DNA of 64,000 bases, from positions 186,001 to 250,000 of the forward strand of contig WACJ01000101.1 of NCBI GenBank assembly GCA_008973525.1, in the 5' to 3' direction. The position numbers and the translations under genes were made by a program. The stretch is from Stenopsyche tienmushanensis. Taxonomy: Eukaryota > Arthropoda > Insecta > Trichoptera > Stenopsychidae. The notes beneath the pieces are model-generated. The model was given only the letters and a program-made list of their open reading frames with translations, was not told the DNA's origin and did no database searches. Positions within the stretch are counted from its first letter, which is position 1; each line of letters opens with the position of its first letter. This document shows positions 57,821 through 64,000 of this stretch, one piece after another.

Positions 57821-58084
57821 TTAAAAGTATTTCAAAGTTTTTAAGTGAACACTTCTAAGTTTTGACTGCGGTAATTCATTCGTCGATTTTGATCTCGTTT
57901 TTAAAATGAAGTTTTCGCCGGCGATCGCTACGCTGCTCATCCTTTTCTTGGCTCCATAAATACTTATTTTTGTAGGGGACTTTTTTAGCGCTGCATTTGC
58001 ATAACCGTCTGTCTGCCGATCGACCGCGTTATTCAAAACGTCCATTATTTTTATTGCATTATTGATGCTATCGGAAACACACAT
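57821..58084 (-). CDS. Candidate terminal coding exon, unknown product
   Basis: Minus-strand frame of 87 codons begins right after a splice acceptor (CCATTTTTGTTCTCAG) and ends in TAA. AATAAA signals lie about 105 nt downstream (minus strand of 57710-57715 and nearby). The protein begins MCVSDSINNAIKIMDVLNNA, has a basic middle (GAKKRMSSVAIAGENFILKT) and no membrane segment. Composition is less AT-rich than its surroundings, with varied codons (GCG, GCC, GGC). No family was recognised. It may be the last exon of a host gene on the minus strand. Confidence 0.4.
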   Translation of the reverse strand: MCVSDSINNAIKIMDVLNNAVDRQTDGYANAALKKSPTKISIYGAKKRMSSVAIAGENFILKTRSKSTNELPQSKLRSVHLKTLKYF

Positions 58085-58261
58085 CTGAGAACAAAAATGG
58101 CTTATCTCAAATGCTTGACCGATTTTATTTGAAAATAGCCTTTCAACCCGTTAAATGAGCCACTTTCTTACCAAATGGCGGGGAAGATATGCGTTATGTG
58201 TCTTGTAGTCGGACAAATGCTATAGATACATCTTCATGAAAGTGCCTGATAGCTGAATCGT

Positions 58262-59020
58262 TCACGAATACACAAAAAACATTTTGATAGTGATAAATGT
58301 TTGAGGTAAATTCATAGAAAAGCTTAATTGAAAATGTATTAGGAGCGATGATTTTTTTGTAGAGCGATTTATCTTTGGCATCAAAATTGCTTCAGTTCCG
58401 TTAATCACTTCTTTATTGGAGCCAAATTTCTTTCCCTGGAGCATTGTTTTTGAAATTCGTGCAATTTTGCTATTGTTGCGATCGATTTCTAACATCATCA
58501 TCATTCATCTGGGATCATTTTTCGCAATTTCTTTCTTTTTTAAGGTAATCAGTGAATACAATACTATTCGCATTCTAAAATACAGAAAGCAAAGTCTTAC
58601 CAGCTGACATTTGCATTCTTGATAGCTTTGGGCGGCTTTCGCCGATTGCTGTCTACTCAGTTGATTATCGATTTGATTCATATTTCATCCATTGTCACAA
58701 ATCGCATGAAATTATTTTATTATTATGCTGAAACAGCTTCAAATAGTGTTCTGAACTGTGAGCAGACGCGGTTCCCACTTCAAATAGAGCATTTTTATGG
58801 ACAAATGTTGATGCAAAATTACCTTGTGATATCTTTAAAATCACATATCTCATGCAATTCCAATTTACGATCGGCCAAAACGATTTTGTAAAATATTTGA
58901 TTATCCTGCGAGCTTATTGAGTGAAGTATTATGTTGCCTTTGTACTTGGTAATATCGAATTTAGATGCAGATAGTGCTTTGAGAAGCCACAAAGAGCTTT
59001 GAGAGTGAGGCATTTGATGA
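58262..59020 (-). pseudogene. mariner (irritans-like) transposase relic
   Basis: In order on the minus strand: KIVLADRKLELHEICDFKDI (helix-turn-helix region, 58819-59013); HQHLSIKMLYLKWEPRLLTV; a decayed TMDETW region containing the first aspartate (around 58680); SAGKTLLSVF and FTDYLKK (around 58600-58530); and MLQGKKFGSNKEVINGTEA with C-terminal remains (58262-58504). This covers most of a mariner transposase. The segment with the second and third aspartates is largely deleted, and frameshifts are frequent. Terminal repeats were not identified. Confidence 0.75.
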
Positions 59021-59929
59021 GTTCAATCAATCAATAATTTCAGCTAATAGACTATGTTTAATTATGAATATGACGTTAATTCCTGTAATAATAATTCATG
59101 CTTTTTAAATATGCGATGTATGAAATTTGGCATAATGTGTGATTGGGTCTCAATTTGATATATGAACCCGTATGCTATGTGCGACTAGGAGATATTTTCT
59201 TATTTTGAAACAATCTGAAGAAAAAAAGTCGCGTTCATAAAAAAATATGATTTCCGACGGAGGGGAAATTGCAAATAACATGTACGAAAATAGTTTTTTC
59301 ATAGTAAATCTAATCGCGCGAAGATTTCCAGACGGCGCTAAATGTTCCGGTGCTAGAAAATTTTTAGAAAAAGGTTTACGAGATCAGTAGTTCGATTTCC
59401 TGTTGATCTGCATGTTCTTGTTGTAAATATTCAATAACAAAATTAAACTATATATTTGTCCGAATTCGTACATATTTATATTCTATTACTATAATTATTC
59501 TGTTGAATGCAGTGTGGGTTTTAAGAATTTAGATGTAGAATACTTTATTTCCTTCGTGGGCATGTTGAAGCTCATAATTGAAGCAGATCTTTGTCAGAGA
59601 GCCACGGAGATAGCTCTGAAGGATAAACTAATTATACGGGGTGAGGCGTCTAATAAAAGTGTGGTCGCAGGGGAATGGCTTCTGTGTACTAGATCCGAGC
59701 TCTGAATTCACTATCCAGAGACCAAATATACGAATACAATTTAAACACAGGCCATTAAGGTCATTAAACATTTTAAGGATCTTATTTTTATTAGCATCGA
59801 TTGAGTATTTCGAATTGCCGTTAGAAAGTTAATACGTTTTAATATGGCAGTCCCAAAGAAACCTCAAAATGTTTGAGCGCATGTGGCAATGATAACCCGA
59901 AATATATATATATTTATATTCCATGGTTA
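59021..59929. other. Non-coding stretch
   Basis: Overlapping plus-strand frames at 59514-59705 and 59641-59832 have no recognised domain. The MSFVGMLK-like and ALKDKLIIRGEAS stretches look protein-like but are too short to assign. Confidence 0.4.
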
Positions 59930-61460
59930 TTTACTTCGATATCATATAATTTTCAGATTCATCTAGAGTTTCTCAAACATTGCAATGTTTCCAAGATTTA
60001 TATTTCTTCGCCAGTTTTGCAATTTGGATAAAAATGCCCTAAGATAATCGTGACATGCGATAATATTCGTTTCCGTTCCCTGAAGTTCCAGGTTAAGCCT
60101 ATTTTGCTGTTCTAATATATCTGCTAGATATGCTACTCTTTTCAGTCAAGCTTTGTTGATAAAGTTTACCAAAATGTCATGTTTCTCTTGCACTTCCAGG
60201 AACAACTCGATTTCATCTTTCAATTCAGACACGATTCACAACACTTCCTTTCGACAAGCAACGTACTACAATGTAGAAAATAATAATATCGTGATCAAAA
60301 TCCATGTCTTTACACAAATTTTTAAACAGACGGGTGCTTAGAACTTCAGATTTGATGTTATTTACGATTTTTATCAACAAATTAAGCTGTTGAGGAGCGT
60401 CGACATACATGTATGCCGGAATTCTCATGTCCCAAAAAGAGCACTCTTGCACATTGAAGCTCGGAGACAGACAGAGAAAGAGAGAACTTATCGCAGTTCG
60501 GGAGACTGAGACGGATAGCTTCCTCACATGCATCGCATGATTGTATAGATCGTTAAGCCCAAATTTATCGACTTATAATTATTTCGATTTCAAGTGTGTT
60601 ATTTGTTTACGCAAAGAATCGACCGAATATTGTGTGTTATCGAGAATGTTTGTTTATTTAACTGCTTGCCGTTCTTCGCTGCGTGTTGAATGAGTCTTTG
60701 TTCAATTATCATTTCCTTCTAAAGGAGGAGCAAATGAATCGATTTTTTGTGCATTGTTTATGTAAAGAAATGACGTGGTCTTGTATTCACTATCAAGTGT
60801 TAATTTACAATTGAAGATTGTCTTACGCTGATTAGGAGCTGACAGAACATCAACGACTTCATCGATTTTAAATTTGCTCGCTCCTCAACAGGTTAAATAC
60901 CTCTTGTAGAGGAGTTAGAAGAGTCTTACTGAAAAGGGCATACTGGTGAATCATGGAGTTTGTTTGGGGAGCTACTTCTTTTACATTTTTCTGAAAGCTC
61001 AATTTCGACCCAAGCATAGATGGTGCACCATCCGTACATACCCCACTGAACGAACTTTACGTCTGTTGAATCATCAACTTGAAAAGAAGACAATGGTAAA
61101 ACCTTGATTTCATTCAAAATCTACTCTTTAATGTCTAGGTTTTTTATTACTTGGCAATTTCCAATGTGACTTTATATGATGCCCGCACTGATGCTGTGAA
61201 TCATTGTTGAAAACGTCCTGTTCGATCAAGTCTCTGATGTTTGCAACTAGTTTCATGCCAACGAAAGAACTCCAAATCCTTTTTAGTGTGTTCTGAATGC
61301 TTCGCCTCTAAGTGACGTTTGAGTTTTGAAGGTACGATAGATTCATGACTGAGAACAAGTTTGTACAATACACATGGCTTCTCTAATTCATTGCTAGTCA
61401 AGTTAGTAAAGTCGAATTTTAGATATATTCTTCTGAATACTTGCAAAAATTGCATTTTGG
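59930..61460 (-). pseudogene. ZBED-type hAT transposase remnant
   Basis: From the N-terminal side: a BED zinc-finger region at 61201-61455 (KLVLSHESIVPSKLKRHLEA, KHSEHTKKDLEFF; one of the paired cysteines is replaced by tyrosine in PCVLYK); LSSFQVDDSTDVK (first aspartate, DDSTD, around 61060); VCTDGAPSMLGSKLSF and NSMIHQYALFSKTLL (second aspartate and following helix, 61040-60900). After the TTAA insertion come LLIKIVNNIKSEVLSTRLFK, NLCKDMDFDHDI and ADILEQQNRLNLELQGTETN, then SKLQNWRRNINLGN (60380-59990). The C-terminal dimerisation region is missing. Several frameshifts are present. Confidence 0.85.
60386..60892 (+). mobile_element. Palindrome-bearing TTAA element, copy 4 (507 bp)
   Basis: TTAA occurs at 60382-60385 and 60893-60896. 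The inward ends are GCTGTTGAGGAGCGT and CCTGTTGAGGAGCGAG (13 matching bases). The palindrome CGACATACATGTATGCCG (60401-60418, one mismatched pair) is 15 bp from the left end. The insertion splits the hAT transposase reading, and the two sides join logically when it is removed. Confidence 0.92.
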
Positions 61461-61539
61461 TGAATATATTTTTTAGTTGACTGTATAAGTTGGCTACCCC
61501 ACAGAAAACCCGTCGCGACCCCTAGGTTGGGAACCAATA

Positions 61540-64000
61540 CTCTAACTCCTATATTCTCTAAACTCATTTCTTGCTTCGAAAGTAACGGTTAGTAGAGTCT
61601 TGACTGAGCACCCAAAAGGACCGAGCTGATTAATTCATGTCCGATGATACAAAATCACTAAATTTTACGGTTTAGTCATTCGTCGACACGCAAAATCGAC
61701 GAAAGAAACTATCTAAAGATTTATCACGAGATGAACTGTTGATCAGATGTTCAGGAGCACAAACACAAAATAATAATGCATCATTAAATTCATTGATGTG
61801 GACTTTCGCTCCTATGCACCTGCATTCTGGCACAAAGATCGTTGAAGTTGCAACTTTTCTTATTGTGATTATCTTCGATGAAGAACTTAATGGAATTTTA
61901 AAAGTTTTAGTTACAATAGAATGTTAAATTGTAGCTCAAGCTTACGCCCATTGTCGTAATGAAAGGCGCATCTACCGCTCCGAATGACTTCGCTAAAAGA
62001 GGTAAAACAGATACCAGGGAGCAACAATCGGCGTAGCAAGATTTTTATCAAGAAACTGAAAATTTACTTTATAGAAAAGACGTAGCAGATTAAAGGTGAG
62101 TCAAAATTTTCTTAGTGATAAACAAATTGGAATCTGTAAAGGCGTTTTTCTCAAAACTTCATTTTTAAAATCGGTTGCCACGATATCTCAAATTTATTAA
62201 ATGAATGTCTTTTAAATTTAATTGACTTACAATCTAGGATAATTCTGATTGATCAAGGCGTTTACGTTTTTCATGTAAAAGAAGTCATGAAAAACCACCC
62301 AAATTCACAAAAAAATTTTTAACAAGATGCCAAAAAATTACCGTTTTAATATTTTTTAATAATCCTAACATAAAAACTAGTTCATGCTTTATAAAATTAA
62401 AATGCCATTTAAATTGTTTATTTTCAATTAACAAATTGCCCCCAATCGTGGCAACCGAAAAAAACCTTTTTTCGCTGATGGATGTGTCTAAGTTGTCATA
62501 TATTTCAGCATTGAGAAATGATTTCAATCTGAAAAAAATTGAAAAGTGCTTAAAATATGAATAAACATGTGGTAAATATTTCACAGTTGAATGTTTTTTA
62601 ACAGTGTAATAAGAAGGGACAAACCCAATAAAGAGACTTGAGGGTTGTTGTGGAAACGATCCTGTGTAGCATGTGGGATACGGATGTTCGGTACGAAGAC
62701 GACAACACACTGCTCGACTGGTTAGCTTTGTGTAGACTTTTATACGATTTTGCTTGAAAAGGCGTTTCTATGTCTGCAGTTCCGAGGCTCTGATTGAATA
62801 GTTTTAGCGGGAGGGCTTTGCATCCCGCTCATGAATCTCTCACGTACAAACGGCTCGATTGAATTTACAGTGAATTTATCTGCCCTGTTTATATTCAGGC
62901 CAAAAAATTGGATGAATGTTAAATGTTTGAAATTGCTCAATAAATCAAGCTGGAATAATATCGCACGCCATCAGATTCTGAATGAAATCTATTTGGTCGC
63001 TAAATAACTTTGAAGATCTTCACTTCGTCTGCAATATGTTCGATGACTGCAAATTACGGTTTTCCAATTTAATATGGAAATTTTGCGGCTTTGAAATACC
63101 TTGAAATTCGAAGTTCTTGCAGGACGAGATTCCATTGGATCTGATATTCTATTCTATAGAATTCGAGTTCAATATAATTTCTGGTCATACTGAATACTTT
63201 GGTTAATTTTATATTGGATTTAATGTAACAAAATAGAGATGTTAATTGAGTTAGTTGAATCGCATATGTTTACACGGAATTGAATACATTTGTTATTAAT
63301 TATTTTTGCACCAATTCAGTATGAAATTAAAGCATGTGGGAAATAAAGGGACGCTGATTGTTTTAATTAAATTTTAACGTATAGATCTGATGAATTTTAG
63401 TATTGTTACATAGTACCAATTGAACATTTGGCATTTAAGTTAATTAGAGATTTACCGTTATTGAAAAAGGTTATGTGCAATATTTTACAAATTCGACTAT
63501 ATGAAATTGACTAATTACTGTTTTTGTTGCTATTTATATTGTTTTCTGTTACTTTAAACAGCGAAATCAGACAAATATCAACAAACCTTTCGGAAAAGAA
63601 TCGACTTTATAATTAATGGTTCCAACAATATGAATCTTGACAATGAGCCCCTGAGGATGGCCCAAAACTGTCGTTGGTGATGAAGATTTAAAAATCATAG
63701 TGGAAGCTTACCCGCGTTTAATAGTTGAGATACTTATTTATAAGTTAGGTCTATTTCTCATCATCTTCTTTCAATAGGAAAGGTTAAAAAGCTGGATAAG
63801 TGGGTTCCGCATATATTATTAGAAGGCCAAACATTTACACTTAAAGTTGCGGCCTTTGTTGATGATTCGTAGTGATTAAACCCCATTTTTAAATCGCATC
63901 ATCACTTGTAAGAAAAAATAGATTTTATACGACAATACGAAAAGATCTTGGCAATGCTTGAATGCCGATGAATCTCTAGGACAATTGCCAAAGCTTTCAA
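61540..64000. other. Non-coding stretch with one longer open frame
   Basis: A minus-strand frame of 141 codons (62285-62710) is the longest unexplained frame here. It includes NLDTSISEKRFFSVATIGGN and a hydrophobic tail. No domain or splice context was recognised. At 63640-63675 CCCCTGAGGATGGCCCAAAA then CTGTCGTTGG resembles, weakly, the Penelope-type motif. Confidence 0.35.

Larger units (their letters stand above)
59930..61539 (-). mobile_element. hAT relic, ZBED/Buster type, interrupted by a TTAA element
   Basis: The 5' end at 61539 reads inward TATTGGTTCCCAACCTAGGG then GTCGCGAC, the usual terminus of this hAT group. Transposase remnants follow on the minus strand down to about 59930. 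The TTAA element 60386-60892 lies in the middle of the coding region. The 3' terminus was not found. Confidence 0.75.

Noticed and set aside
62285..62710. 141-codon minus-strand frame
   Set aside because: Not called as a gene: no recognised domain, no acceptor at the start, AT-rich hydrophobic tail. It is mentioned only in the description of the stretch.
1..64000. Bacterial-type systems (operons, CRISPR, toxin-antitoxin, phage)
   Set aside because: No long prokaryotic-style frames or ribosome-binding sites are present. All recognised genes are eukaryotic transposons.

Overview
The window is a piece of an AT-rich eukaryotic nuclear genome, most likely an arthropod and probably an insect. I cannot place it more closely. 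The evidence is the transposon families (piggyBac, mariner, pogo/Tigger, several hAT families, a Jockey-like LINE, Helitron traces), long stretches without coding sequence, and no bacterial-style operons. No complete, recognisable host gene is present.

Most identifiable DNA is transposons, many nested inside one another. From left to right: a mariner relic (0.9-1.6 kb); an old piggyBac relic split by a younger 3.86-kb piggyBac (2.8-7.6 kb) whose transposase frame is broken by one TGA; a Tigger relic (8-9 kb); TTAA-flanked element ends and a 541-bp palindrome-bearing TTAA element (10.3-12 kb); a Jockey-like LINE with a 16-bp target duplication (13.9-16.4 kb); a TTAA element carrying a hAT copy, followed by a piggyBac deletion derivative (18.7-21 kb); an unassigned DNA transposon with GGTGGTCC-type ends (22.7-24.9 kb). 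The second half has a 1-kb repeat (26.5 and 44.1 kb), a TTAA element nested in another (28.4-29.2 kb), Helitron-related repeats (30 and 46.5-47.4 kb), three further hAT copies (33.7, 42.2, 49.8 kb), a fold-back TTAA element next to a piggyBac relic (37.7-39.5 kb), Tigger relics (41.6, 45.2, 49.7-52 kb), another piggyBac relic (55.5-56.6 kb), a palindromic TTAA element (56.9-57.6 kb), a mariner relic (58.3-59 kb) and a ZBED/Buster-type hAT relic interrupted by a TTAA element (59.9-61.5 kb).

Host coding content is uncertain. Three short stretches look like exons bounded by plausible splice signals: 21204-21252 (+), 48686-48775 (+) and 57821-58084 (-, with a stop codon and polyadenylation signals downstream). 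None was matched to a known protein.

Two patterns stand out. First, eight TTAA-flanked element ends carry a 14-20-bp palindrome placed 15-17 bp inside the end. This resembles the palindrome next to the terminal repeat of the Trichoplusia ni piggyBac left end, and suggests several families whose ends are read by dimeric cysteine-rich domains of piggyBac transposases. Second, one short hAT family is present four times, and two copies keep an identical-length 79-residue open frame that is only the hAT C-terminal dimerisation region.
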